DNA from: Tepidimonas aquatica
GTDB taxonomy: Bacteria > Pseudomonadota > Gammaproteobacteria > Burkholderiales > Burkholderiaceae_C
DNA length: 43,078 nt
Assembly: GCF_007556585.1 (NCBI RefSeq)
Contig: NZ_VJNA01000023.1
Span: forward strand, 1-43,078
Direction of reading: 5' to 3'
Position 1 is the stretch's first letter. Every line of letters starts with the position of its first letter. Shown piece after piece: positions 1 to 7,516 of this stretch. The notes under the pieces are model-generated. The model searched no databases and was not told the DNA's origin. It worked only from the letters and a program-made list of their open reading frames with translations. Position numbers and translations under genes: made by a program.

Positions 1-111
1 CTGTTCCGCCGTCTGAAAGGGTTCCGCCGCATCTTCAGCCGCTTCGACAAGCTCGACGTCATGTTCGCGGCCTTCATCCACTTCGCACTGATCGTCGAAT
101 CGTTGCGATAG
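1..111 (+). mobile_element. C-terminal end of an IS5-family transposase (partial)
   Basis: The frame is open from the window edge and ends at TAG 109-111, giving 36 residues. The segment contains FRRIFSRFDKLDVMF followed by a hydrophobic stretch ending in ALIVESLR. This arrangement is typical of the C-terminus of IS5-family DDE transposases, the enzymes that cut and rejoin IS ends. The catalytic residues lie outside the window, so activity cannot be judged. The element ends about 13 bases after the stop codon and directly abuts a truncated HD-GYP gene, so it is the likely cause of that truncation. Confidence 0.75.
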
Positions 112-126
112 TGTTAACAGGCCCTA
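112..126. repeat. Probable right terminal end of the IS element and target site
   Basis: After the transposase stop come TGTTAACAGGCCC and then CTAG at 124-127. IS5-family elements commonly insert at a TA inside a YTAR-like target and duplicate it, so TA at 125-126 is the likely target duplication. The GTTAACAGGCC segment would be the outer part of the right terminal inverted repeat. The left end is outside the window, so neither the inverted repeat nor the duplication can be confirmed here. Confidence 0.5.
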
Positions 127-640
127 GGCGGTGGCGCAGGCGGTGGCACAACACCACGAAGCCGCCGACGGCAGTGGCTTTCCGCACGGCCACGCCGCCG
201 AGGCGCTGACCCCCGCAGCCCACGTGCTGGCGTTGATCAACCGCTACGACCGGCTGTGCAACCCCCACCACCCGGCCAAGGCGCTCACGCCGCACGAGGC
301 CTTGGCCCTGCTGTTCGCGCGGCACAAAGCGCAGTTCGAGGCACGCACGCTGGCTGCCTTCATCCGCATGGTGGGGGTGTATCCGCCGGGCACGATCGTG
401 CAGCTCAGCGACGGGCGCTACGCCACCGTGCAGGCGGTCAACGCCAGCCGGCCGCTGAAGCCGCGCGTGCTGGTGCACGACCCCACCGTGCCGCGCAGCG
501 AGGCGCTGCTGCTGGACCTGCAGGCGCAGCCGCAGCTGTCGATCCAGCGCAGCCTGCGGCCTGACCAACTGCCGCGCGCCCGCTACTGCTACTTTTTCGA
601 GCGCGCGCTCGACGCCCAGGCCGGGGAGGAACGACCGTGA
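127..640 (+). pseudogene. 5'-truncated HD-GYP cyclic-di-GMP phosphodiesterase
   Basis: The first GTG in frame is at 131 and the frame runs to TGA 638-640 (169 residues). It opens inside a recognisable HD-GYP domain: QHHEAADGSGFP near residues 7-18, matching the HHExxDGSGYP-type signature, then LINRYDRLCNP. The upstream HD motif and any sensory N-terminus are missing, because the sequence starts where the IS element ends. HD-GYP proteins hydrolyse cyclic-di-GMP; without the HD metal ligands this remnant should be inactive. Its stop overlaps the GTG start of the next gene by 3 nt, so the two were probably co-transcribed and co-function in c-di-GMP turnover. A promoter in the IS end could still drive the pair. 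Confidence 0.75.
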
Positions 641-3075
641 GCCACCTGCACTGGGCCGCCATCACGGAAGGGCTGCTGGAGTCCGTGTGGGTGGTGGATC
701 CCGAAACGCTGCGCATCGTCGCGGTCAACGAGGCGGCGCTGCGCCTGGTGGGTGCCCAGCGCGACGAGATGGTGGGCAGCCCCGTGCACCAGTGGGCCAG
801 CGACCTGCAGGACCACGTGTACTGGGACGAGTGGTGCCGCGGCGTGCAGCAGACGCTGGAATCCGAAGCCATGCTGGTGCGTCGCGACGGCGAGGTGCTG
901 CGCGTGCAGCGCCGCATCGGCCCGGTGTGCCCCGCCGACGGGGCAACCGTCGTGCTGGTGGCGATGCAGGATCTGACCGAGTACCAGCGCACCCAGCAGC
1001 GCCTGGAGGCGCTGCTGGCCGAGCTGCGCGCGGTACTGGAGTCGTCGTCCGACGGCATCCTGGTGTGCGACCTGGACGGGCGGGTGCGCGCCTTCAACCG
1101 TGCGTTTGCGCAGATGTGGGCGCTGCCGACGACGCTGCTGACCACCCCGGACGACCCGGCGCTGCTGCGCCACCTGGCCGCCAGCGTCAGCGACGCCAGC
1201 GCCTTCCAGGCACGCCTGAGCGAGCTGCAGCGCGCCCCGCTGATGGAGGCACACGACATCGTGCTGCTGCGCAGCGGACGCATGCTGGAACGCACCTCGC
1301 GGCCGCAACTGGCGCGCGGCCGCCCGATCGGGCGCATCCATGTCTACCGCGACGTCACCGAGCGCGCCGCCATCGACGCCAAGCTGCGCCTGGCGGCCAA
1401 GGTGTTCAAGTCCAGCCTGGACGCCATCGTCGTCACCGACCCCGAGCGGCGCATCGTCGCTTGCAACCCGGCGGCGCTGCGGCTGACCGGCCGGGCCGAC
1501 GACGACCCGGCTGGCCAGCCGGTGGCCGCGCTGCTCGACGCCCCCAACCGCCCCGGCTGGGAGGCGGAGGTGGCGGCGGCGCTGGCCGAGCGCGGCTACT
1601 GGGAAGGCGAGCTGTGGCTGCGGCGCGCGCACGCGCCCGCCGTGGCGTTGCTGGTGTCGTGGGTGCTGCTGCGCGACGCGCAGGGGCAGCCGCTCAACAC
1701 CGTGCTGTTCGCCAAGGACCTGTCGGAAAAGCTCGAGGCCCAGCGCCGCATCGAGCAACTGGCCTACCACGACCCGCTCACCGGCCTGCCCAACCGGCTG
1801 CTGCTGGGCGAGCGCGTCGCCCACGCGGTGCGGCTGGCGCAGCGCAGCGGGCGTGGCTTTGCGGTGCTGTTTTTGGACCTGGACCGCTTCAAGGGCATCA
1901 ACGACTCGCTCGGGCACGCCTTTGGCGACCGCGTGCTGGTCGAGGTGGCGCAGCGCCTGCAGCGCTGCCTGCGGCAAACCGACACGCTGGCGCGGCTGGG
2001 GGGTGACGAGTTCGTCATTCACTTGCACGACGCCGACCGTGTGGCCGCCGAGCGTACCGCGCAGCGCATCATCGAGGCGGTGGCGCGCCCGGTGACGATC
2101 GACGAGATGCAGTTCACGTTGTCGTGCAGCATAGGCATCGCCATGTACCCGCACGACGGCACCACGCTGGACGAGCTGATCCAGTGCGCCGACACGGCGA
2201 TGTACCAGGTCAAGGAGCGAGGCAAAGGGCACTGGCGCTTTTACCAGGCCGAGATGAACGCGCACCTGCTGGCGCGCATCCAGACCGACCACGCGATGCG
2301 CCTGGGGCTGCAGCACGGCGAATTCGAACTGCACTACCAACCGCGCGTGAACCTGCGCAGCGGCCGCGTGACGGCGTGCGAAGCGCTGCTGCGCTGGCAC
2401 CGCCCCGGCCATGGGCTGGTGCTGCCGGGCGCCTTCATCGGCGTGGCGGAGGAAACGGGCCTGATCGCGCAGCTCGGGCAGTGGGTGCTGGAGCAGGCGG
2501 TGGCGCAGGCGCGCCGCTGGGCCGACGCCGGGCGTCCTGCGCAGGTGGCGGTCAACGTCTCGGCGCTGCAGTTCGAGCAAGCCCAATTCGTGCAGGACGT
2601 GGCCGACACGCTGCAGCGGTACCGGCTGCCCGCCAGCCTGCTGGAGCTGGAGCTGACCGAGACGATCCTGGTGCGTGACGCCGAAGAAGCGCTGGCCAAG
2701 CTGCAGGCGCTGGCCGAGCTTGGCGTGGCGCTGTCGCTCGACGACTTTGGTACCGGCTATTCGAGCCTGACGTACCTGAAGCGCTTTGCGCTGCACCGGC
2801 TCAAGATCGACCGCAGCTTCGTGCAGGCGCTGCATGAGGATGGCCAGGCCGACGCCGCCATCGTCGCGGCGATCGTGCAAATGGGGCACGCGCTGGGCAT
2901 GGAGGTGGTGGCCGAAGGGGTCGAGCACGCGCCGCAGCTGCAGCGGCTGCAAGCGCTGGGCTGCGACCACTTTCAGGGCTTTTGGTACGCGCGGCCGTTG
3001 CCGGTGGCCGAGGTCGAAGCGCACCTGGGCCGCGCGGTGGCGCTGCCCAGCCTGGACGCCGAGACGTCAGCCTGA
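637..3075 (+). CDS. PAS-PAS-PAS-GGDEF-EAL cyclic-di-GMP signalling protein
   Basis: The product has 812 residues. About three PAS-like segments (roughly 1-125, 130-245, 250-370) are followed by a diguanylate cyclase domain and an EAL phosphodiesterase domain. GGDEF is intact at residues 455-459, and an RQTD inhibitory-site motif lies five residues before it (446-449). EAL is intact at 582-584, with the downstream VNVSA, ELTE, DDFGTGYSS, LKIDRSF and EGVE motifs, so both halves look catalytically competent. No transmembrane segment is seen, which suggests a cytosolic sensor. The GTG start follows a GGGGAGGAA ribosome binding site. The gene overlaps the end of the truncated HD-GYP gene and converges on the next gene with a 9-nt overlap. 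Confidence 0.93.
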   Translation: MSHLHWAAITEGLLESVWVVDPETLRIVAVNEAALRLVGAQRDEMVGSPVHQWASDLQDHVYWDEWCRGVQQTLESEAMLVRRDGEVLRVQRRIGPVCPADGATVVLVAMQDLTEYQRTQQRLEALLAELRAVLESSSDGILVCDLDGRVRAFNRAFAQMWALPTTLLTTPDDPALLRHLAASVSDASAFQARLSELQRAPLMEAHDIVLLRSGRMLERTSRPQLARGRPIGRIHVYRDVTERAAIDAKLRLAAKVFKSSLDAIVVTDPERRIVACNPAALRLTGRADDDPAGQPVAALLDAPNRPGWEAEVAAALAERGYWEGELWLRRAHAPAVALLVSWVLLRDAQGQPLNTVLFAKDLSEKLEAQRRIEQLAYHDPLTGLPNRLLLGERVAHAVRLAQRSGRGFAVLFLDLDRFKGINDSLGHAFGDRVLVEVAQRLQRCLRQTDTLARLGGDEFVIHLHDADRVAAERTAQRIIEAVARPVTIDEMQFTLSCSIGIAMYPHDGTTLDELIQCADTAMYQVKERGKGHWRFYQAEMNAHLLARIQTDHAMRLGLQHGEFELHYQPRVNLRSGRVTACEALLRWHRPGHGLVLPGAFIGVAEETGLIAQLGQWVLEQAVAQARRWADAGRPAQVAVNVSALQFEQAQFVQDVADTLQRYRLPASLLELELTETILVRDAEEALAKLQALAELGVALSLDDFGTGYSSLTYLKRFALHRLKIDRSFVQALHEDGQADAAIVAAIVQMGHALGMEVVAEGVEHAPQLQRLQALGCDHFQGFWYARPLPVAEVEAHLGRAVALPSLDAETSA

Positions 3076-3600
3076 GCCAAGCGCCGTCGCCCAGGTGCGC
3101 AGGTCGTCCTCCTTGACCTGGCCGAGCTTGCGCGCGTGCACGCGCCCCGCCGCGTCAAAAACGACACTGAACGGCAGCGCGCCGGTGGCGTTGCCCAACT
3201 GCTTGGCCAGCTCGGTGCCGCCCAGGCCCGCCAGCCCCACCGGCAGCGTCAGCGGCATGCGCTGCAAAAAGGCACGCACGCTGCTGGGCTGGTCGATCGC
3301 CAGCGCCAGCACGCGCCAGCCGTCGGCGCGCCGCTCGTCGTAAAAGCGCTGCAGCAGCGGCAGCTCTTCCACGCACGGCGGGCACCAGGTGGCCCAAAAG
3401 TTGAGCAGCAGCGACCCTCCGCGCAGCGCCTCGGCACGCACTTCGCCGCCCGCCGGCGTGGGCCAACGTCCGGCCCAAAACGCCGCCGCGGCTGCGTCGG
3501 CCGCCGGCTCCAGCCGCAACCGCCACGCGGCCACGCCGACGCCGGCCAGCGCCGCCAGCGCCCCCACGCCCACCATCCAACCACGCCGCGTGCCGCTCAT
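3067..3600 (-). CDS. TlpA/ResA-like thiol-disulfide oxidoreductase
   Basis: The product has 177 residues. It starts with a hydrophobic segment (about 8-26) that could be a signal peptide or a membrane anchor. A thioredoxin-like domain follows, with NFWATWCPPC carrying the redox-active WCPPC. This is the layout of periplasmic TlpA/ResA/DsbE-type reductases, used for example in cytochrome c maturation. No cytochrome maturation genes are nearby, so the substrate is unknown. Its ATG overlaps the stop of the upstream gene by 4 nt, so the two are co-translated. Its 3' end overlaps that of the GGDEF-EAL gene. Confidence 0.88.
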   Translation of the reverse strand: MSGTRRGWMVGVGALAALAGVGVAAWRLRLEPAADAAAAAFWAGRWPTPAGGEVRAEALRGGSLLLNFWATWCPPCVEELPLLQRFYDERRADGWRVLALAIDQPSSVRAFLQRMPLTLPVGLAGLGGTELAKQLGNATGALPFSVVFDAAGRVHARKLGQVKEDDLRTWATALGSG

Positions 3601-4205
3601 GCCTGGGCCCCTTCGGCGTCAGCGTGCAGCAGCGCCTGCAGCTCGGCCGCCGTGCCGCGTGGGGTGCGCCCCAGCGCATCGGCCAGGCGCGCTCCACGTT
3701 GCGCTGCGGTGTCGTTGACCCACAGGTGCACCGTCACCCAGTCCTGCAGCGCCTCGCAGCGCTGCGCGACGCTGAGCACCTCCACATCGCGTCCGTGCAA
3801 CCCGCGCGCGCGCTGCACGTCGTAGCGCACACCGGCGTTGATCAGCGCGATCTCCACCGCTTTGGGGTCGTCACTGAACAGTTGCAGGTGCACGTCCGAG
3901 CGCCGCGTCGCGGTGCCGTGCCACACCGCCCCGCCCACCAGCGGCTCGAACGCCGCCAGGCGCTGCATCCACTGCAGCGCCACGCGGCGCAGGGCACGCA
4001 GCTCGGTCGGCTGGGTGTCGGCATGAAACAGGGCCAGGTACTCGCGGATGGCGGCGTCCAGCGTCGTCGCATCGGGCAGCGGCGTGCGCGCGGGCAGCCC
4101 CAGGCGCTGCAGCGCACGCTGGCAGGCCGCGCGTGCCTCCAGGCCTTCGTCCACCATGTGGGCGGCGGCCAAGGCGGCGATTTCGTGTTGCAGGGCGGCA
4201 GGCAT
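3597..4205 (-). CDS. Conserved protein of unknown function, weakly nucleotidyltransferase-like
   Basis: The product has 202 residues from ATG 4205. A longer frame exists upstream, but it would run into the mpl gene region; this start also follows a GACAAT -10-like element by 6 nt. The sequence is soluble and Ala/Leu rich. The segment GTATRRSDVHLQLFSDDP is faintly reminiscent of the minimal nucleotidyltransferase pattern (G[S/T] followed by DxD/E), but the acidic spacing is not convincing, so the function is left open. The gene is divergent from mpl and overlaps the TlpA-like gene by 4 nt (ATGA), so it is probably in one operon with it. Confidence 0.75.
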   Translation of the reverse strand: MPAALQHEIAALAAAHMVDEGLEARAACQRALQRLGLPARTPLPDATTLDAAIREYLALFHADTQPTELRALRRVALQWMQRLAAFEPLVGGAVWHGTATRRSDVHLQLFSDDPKAVEIALINAGVRYDVQRARGLHGRDVEVLSVAQRCEALQDWVTVHLWVNDTAAQRGARLADALGRTPRGTAAELQALLHADAEGAQA

Positions 4206-4260
4206 GCCGGCATTGTCGGCGATTCGCGGCCGTGGCGCAGCGGCCCGCGATAATGCGCCC
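4206..4260. promoter_or_regulatory. Divergent promoter region between the 202-residue gene and mpl
   Basis: On the plus strand GATAAT (4249-4254) is separated from the mpl ATG by only 6 nt. On the minus strand GACAAT (4217-4212) is separated from the 202-residue gene's ATG by 6 nt. Neither side has a good -35 match. If both are real -10 boxes, transcription would start at or next to each start codon, giving leaderless messages. Confidence 0.45.
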
Positions 4261-5709
4261 ATGCACATCCACATTTTAGGCATCTGCGGCACCTTCATGG
4301 GCGGTCTGGCGGCACTGGCGCGCGAAGCCGGCCACCGCGTCACCGGTTGCGACGCCGGCATCTACCCGCCGATGAGCGAGCAGTTGCAGGCGCTGGGCAT
4401 CGAGATGATCGAAGGCTACGGGGCCGATCAGCTCGCGCTGCGCCCCGATGTCTTCGTCGTCGGCAACGTGGTCAGCCGCGCCCGGCGGCCCGACGGCCGC
4501 CCCAAGTTCCCGTTGATGGAAGCGATCCTGGACGCCGGGGCGCGCTACACCAGCGGCCCGCAGTGGCTGGCCGAGCACGTGCTGCGCGGTCGCCACGTGC
4601 TGGCGGTGGCCGGCACCCATGGCAAGACCACCACCACCGCGATGCTGGCGTGGATTCTGACCTGCGCGGGGCAGCAGCCCGGCTTTTTGGTCGGCGGGGT
4701 GCCGCTGGACCTGGGCGTCTCGGCGCGCTTGGGGCGCTTGCCGTCGGCCGGGACGCGCACGCCGTTCGTCATCGAAGCCGACGAGTACGACACGGCGTTT
4801 TTCGACAAGCGCAGCAAGTTCGTGCACTACCGTCCCCGCACCGCCGTGCTCAACAACCTGGAGTTCGACCACGCCGACATCTTCGACGACCTGGCGGCCA
4901 TTGAGCGGCAATTCCACCACCTGCTGCGCACGGTGCCGGCCAGCGGCCGCGTGGTGGCCAACGGGCTCGAGGAGAGCCTGACGCGCGTGCTGCACCAGGG
5001 CCTGTGGAGCGAGCTGCGCACCTTCGGGGCCGCCGACAGCGACTACAGCGCCGACGGGGAGCCGCACGACTTTGCCGTGCTGCGCCGTGGTACCCCGGTG
5101 GCGCGCGTGCGCTGGGGCTTGAGCGGCGTGCACAACCAGCTCAACGCACTGGCGGCCATCGCCGCGGCCGAGCACGTCGGCGTCGAGCCGGGTCAGGCGG
5201 CCGAAGCGCTGGCCGCTTTTCAGGGGGTGCGGCGGCGGCTGGAGGTGCGCGCGCGCGTCGCGCTGGGCGACGGGATCGTCACCGTCTACGACGACTTTGC
5301 GCACCACCCGACCGCGATGCGCACCACACTGGAGGGCCTGCGCCAGCGGCTCGACGCGCAGGGGCGTGGGCACGAGCGCATCGTGGCCATTTTTGAGCCA
5401 CGCTCCAACACGATGAAGCTGGGCACGATGAAAGCCCAGTTGCCTTGGGCCCTGGAGCCGGCCGCGCTGGCGTTTTGCCACGCCGGCGGCTTGGGCTGGG
5501 ACGCCGCCGCCGCGCTGGCCCCGCTGGGCGCGCGCGCGCAGGTGGCGCCCGACATCGACACGCTGGTGGCGCAGGTGGTGGCCGCCGTGCGCCCGGGCGA
5601 CCACCTGCTGTGCATGAGCAACGGCGGCTTTGGCGGCGTGCACGACAAGCTGGCCGCGGCGCTGCGCACGGCTGCGGCCGGTGCAACCCCAACCGCGGCG
5701 CTTCAGTAG
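4261..5709 (+). CDS. mpl: UDP-N-acetylmuramate:tripeptide ligase (murein recycling)
   Basis: The product has 482 residues and belongs to the Mur ligase family. It joins recovered L-Ala-D-Glu-meso-DAP tripeptide to UDP-MurNAc in the cytosol, returning cell wall fragments to synthesis. The N-terminus MHIHILGICGTFMGG matches the Mpl nucleotide-binding start, and the ATP loop [12 protein letters not shown] follows at about residue 120. The later EADEYDTAFFDKRSKF and DDFAHHPTA segments are typical of Mpl rather than MurC. A separate MurC is encoded in this window, so the two roles are both covered. The ATG comes 6 nt after a -10-like GATAAT. The 3' end overlaps the convergent next gene by 7 nt. 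Confidence 0.94.
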   Translation: MHIHILGICGTFMGGLAALAREAGHRVTGCDAGIYPPMSEQLQALGIEMIEGYGADQLALRPDVFVVGNVVSRARRPDGRPKFPLMEAILDAGARYTSGPQWLAEHVLRGRHVLAVAGTHGKTTTTAMLAWILTCAGQQPGFLVGGVPLDLGVSARLGRLPSAGTRTPFVIEADEYDTAFFDKRSKFVHYRPRTAVLNNLEFDHADIFDDLAAIERQFHHLLRTVPASGRVVANGLEESLTRVLHQGLWSELRTFGAADSDYSADGEPHDFAVLRRGTPVARVRWGLSGVHNQLNALAAIAAAEHVGVEPGQAAEALAAFQGVRRRLEVRARVALGDGIVTVYDDFAHHPTAMRTTLEGLRQRLDAQGRGHERIVAIFEPRSNTMKLGTMKAQLPWALEPAALAFCHAGGLGWDAAAALAPLGARAQVAPDIDTLVAQVVAAVRPGDHLLCMSNGGFGGVHDKLAAALRTAAAGATPTAALQ

Positions 5710-6023
5710 CCGACCGTCAGTGCGGGGACGTCGACCTTGACGATCGGCTTGGCCAGCAGGCTGCTGGCCGCGCGGGCGTACACCATCGCCCACGCGCGGT
5801 GCTCGGGCTGGGCAAAGCGCTGCTCGCCCACCACCTGGGCGATGGCCAGCACCTTGTCGGCGGTCAGCACCTTGCCGGTCAGGCGCAGCGGCTCACACCC
5901 CAACGCGGTGAACTGCTCGTCCAGCCACTGCCGCGCCAGCTCGTGCGGCATCGGCTGCACCTCGTCGAGGTCGAACGTGTACTCCCGCCCGGGGCCAAAG
6001 GAAACGATGACGTGGTTGCGCAT
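5703..6023 (-). CDS. Conserved hypothetical protein
   Basis: The product is a 106-residue soluble protein with no motif I recognise. It starts MRNHVIVSFGPGREYTFDLD and has no signal peptide or membrane segment. The ATG at 6023 follows a GAGG site by 7 nt, and a TACGAT -10-like element lies at 6081-6076, giving a leader of about 50 nt. It is a single gene between mpl (convergent, 7-nt overlap) and the end of aroG, and may be co-transcribed after aroG. The clean start, ribosome binding site and codon use support a real gene; no function is proposed. Confidence 0.7.
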   Translation of the reverse strand: MRNHVIVSFGPGREYTFDLDEVQPMPHELARQWLDEQFTALGCEPLRLTGKVLTADKVLAIAQVVGEQRFAQPEHRAWAMVYARAASSLLAKPIVKVDVPALTVGY

Positions 6024-6087
6024 GGTGGTGCCTCGCGGTCAGGAGGGGCTGCTGGGCAGCACGCCCGCAGCCGCCATCGTACACCGA

Positions 6088-6099
6088 GGTGGCGCCACC
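6088..6099. repeat. 12-bp perfect palindrome
   Basis: GGTGGCGCCACC lies between the aroG stop and the -10-like element of the 106-residue gene. It could be an operator or part of a processing hairpin. There is no run of T after it in either direction, so it is not a typical intrinsic terminator. Confidence 0.4.
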
Positions 6100-6123
6100 G
6101 TGCGCCCAAAACCCCGCGGCGCT

Positions 6124-7260
6124 TCAGCCGCGCTGCCGCCGGCGCTGCGCGACCGCCGCGGCCAGCGTGTCCAGCACCTGCAGCGAGGTGTCCCAGTCGA
6201 TGCAGGCGTCGGTGATGCTCTGACCGTAGGCCAGCTTGGCCGGGTCGTCCTTGCCTGGGGTGAACTTTTGCGCGCCGGCGCACAGGTGGCTTTCCACCAT
6301 CACCCCGAAAATGCGCTGCGAGCCAGACGCGATTTGCGCGGCCACGTCGCGCGCCACGTCCACCTGGCGCTCGTGCTGCTTTTGGCTGTTGCCGTGGCTG
6401 CAGTCGATCATCACGCGCGCCGGCAGCTTGGCGTCGGCCAGCTGCTGGCAGGCGATGGCCACGCTGTCGGCGTCGTAGTTCGGCAGCTTGCCGCCGCGCA
6501 GGATGACGTGGCAGTCGGGGTTGCCTTTGGTGCGCACGATGGCCACCTGGCCGTTTTTGTGCACCGACAAAAAGTTGTGCGGGCGGCTGGCGGCCAAGAT
6601 GGCGTCGGTGGCGATGCGGATGTTGCCGTCGGTGCCGTTTTTGAAGCCGATCGGCGCGCTCAGCCCCGAGGCCAGCTCGCGGTGCACCTGGCTTTCGGTG
6701 GTGCGCGCGCCGATCGCCCCCCACGAGATCAGGTCGGCGATGTACTGCGGGCTGATGACGTCGAGAAATTCGCTGGCCGCCGGCAGGCCCAACCGGTTGA
6801 TTTCGATCAGCAGCTGGCGCGCGATGCGCAGCCCCTCATCGATGCGGAAGCTCTCGTCCAGGTACGGGTCGTTGATCAGCCCCTTCCAGCCGACGGTGGT
6901 GCGGGGCTTTTCGAAGTACACCCGCATGATGATTTCCAGCGTGTCCGCGTGGCGGTCGCGCTGCTCTTTCAGCCGCCGGGCGTACTCCATGGCCGCGGCG
7001 GGGTCGTGGATCGAGCACGGCCCGATGATGACCAGCAGCCGGTCGTCCTTACCGTGCAGGATCTGGTGGACGGCGCGGCGCGTGTGCGTGATGAGCTTTT
7101 CGATCGCGGTGCCCCGAATCGGAAAAAAGCGGATCAGGTGCTCGGGCGGCGGCAGCACGGTGATGTCCTCGATGCGTTGATCGTCGGTCTGGCTGGTGCG
7201 GTCGGCCGGGTGCGCGTACCACGCATCGCTCAAGCTGGGTTTGGCGGGGCTCGGGCTCAT
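6124..7260 (-). CDS. aroG: 3-deoxy-7-phosphoheptulonate (DAHP) synthase, class I
   Basis: The product has 378 residues and catalyses the first step of aromatic amino acid synthesis, phosphoenolpyruvate plus erythrose 4-phosphate to DAHP, in the cytosol. Class I motifs are clear: GPCSIHDPAAAMEYA, EKPRTTVGWKG, GARTTESQVHRELASG and the metal-site DCSHGNSQK. An earlier in-frame ATG exists (7278), but 7260 is chosen because AAGGAG lies 9 nt upstream of it. It is preceded by an aromatic-rich leader ORF and a terminator hairpin, so expression is probably set by attenuation. Which of Phe, Tyr or Trp inhibits the enzyme cannot be told by eye. Confidence 0.95.
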   Translation of the reverse strand: MSPSPAKPSLSDAWYAHPADRTSQTDDQRIEDITVLPPPEHLIRFFPIRGTAIEKLITHTRRAVHQILHGKDDRLLVIIGPCSIHDPAAAMEYARRLKEQRDRHADTLEIIMRVYFEKPRTTVGWKGLINDPYLDESFRIDEGLRIARQLLIEINRLGLPAASEFLDVISPQYIADLISWGAIGARTTESQVHRELASGLSAPIGFKNGTDGNIRIATDAILAASRPHNFLSVHKNGQVAIVRTKGNPDCHVILRGGKLPNYDADSVAIACQQLADAKLPARVMIDCSHGNSQKQHERQVDVARDVAAQIASGSQRIFGVMVESHLCAGAQKFTPGKDDPAKLAYGQSITDACIDWDTSLQVLDTLAAAVAQRRRQRG

Positions 7261-7293
7261 GATCGGGACTCCTTGCATCGTGCGGATCGGGGC

Positions 7294-7325
7294 AAAAAAA
7301 AACCGCCGGTGTTGCCACCGACGGT
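7294..7325 (-). terminator. Intrinsic terminator (attenuator) before aroG
   Basis: On the minus strand the 5' arm ACCGTCGGTG (7325-7316), a GCAA loop (7315-7312) and the 3' arm CACCGGCGGT (7311-7302) form a 10-bp stem with one G-T pair. Nine T follow (7302-7294). It stands between the leader ORF stop and the aroG ribosome binding site, so readthrough is needed for aroG expression from the leader promoter. Confidence 0.9.
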
Positions 7326-7345
7326 TGGGGGGTTGGATGCGCGCT

Positions 7346-7429
7346 TTACTGGGGGCGACTTCCGTCCTCTCGACCGCCGGTGGAGCCAGAGAACCAAAAG
7401 TAGCCAAAGTAAAAGCTGCGCCGTTGCAT
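7346..7429 (-). CDS. Aromatic-rich leader peptide of the aroG attenuator
   Basis: This is a 27-residue ORF, ATG 7429-7427 to TAA 7348-7346. Residues 6-13 read FYFGYFWF: four Phe, two Tyr and one Trp codon in eight positions. Such clusters mark leader peptides whose translation slows when the matching charged tRNAs are scarce. The ORF ends 20 nt before the terminator stem. A TACATT -10-like box with a TGC extension ends 7 nt before the ATG and no Shine-Dalgarno is visible, so the leader message may be leaderless. All three aromatic end-products could be sensed, which fits the common first enzyme of the pathway. Confidence 0.87.
   Translation of the reverse strand: MQRRSFYFGYFWFSGSTGGREDGSRPQ
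7373..7382 (-). promoter_or_regulatory. Anti-terminator strand: exact copy of the terminator 3' arm
   Basis: CACCGGCGGT inside the leader ORF, nine bases after the last aromatic codon, is identical to the 3' arm of the terminator (7311-7302). It can pair with the same 5' arm (7325-7316) and so exclude the terminator. This is the expected logic of a two-state attenuator. Confidence 0.78.
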
Positions 7430-7436
7430 GGCGACC

Positions 7437-7442
7437 AATGTA
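7437..7442 (-). promoter_or_regulatory. Extended -10 element of the aroG leader
   Basis: TGC-TACATT on the minus strand (hexamer 7442-7437) lies 7 nt before the leader ATG. It matches four of six consensus positions and has the TGn extension. A convincing -35 is not seen at 16-18 nt. Confidence 0.5.
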
Positions 7443-7516
7443 GCACAGTTTGCTTGACACGCGGCTGACAGCCCGCCGACGCGCGTGGCGCCGCCGCAAC
7501 AGCGCGGCCAGGCGGG

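Noticed and set aside
589-3024. 811-codon minus-strand frame opposite the GGDEF-EAL gene
   Set aside because: Its length comes from high third-position GC on the real strand; it shows no domain and is Arg/His/Gln rich.
4048-4260. Upstream extension of mpl by about 70 codons
   Set aside because: It overlaps the divergent 202-residue gene and its composition is unlike Mpl; MHIHILGICGT at 4261 is the family N-terminus.
7261-7446. N-terminal extension of aroG into the leader region
   Set aside because: The extension reads through the terminator hairpin and its T tract; the AAGGAG site and family length support ATG 7260.
7454-7459. TTGACA on the plus strand as a -35 box
   Set aside because: No -10 at the right spacing and no plus-strand gene follows; it lies in the spacer before the minus-strand aroG leader.
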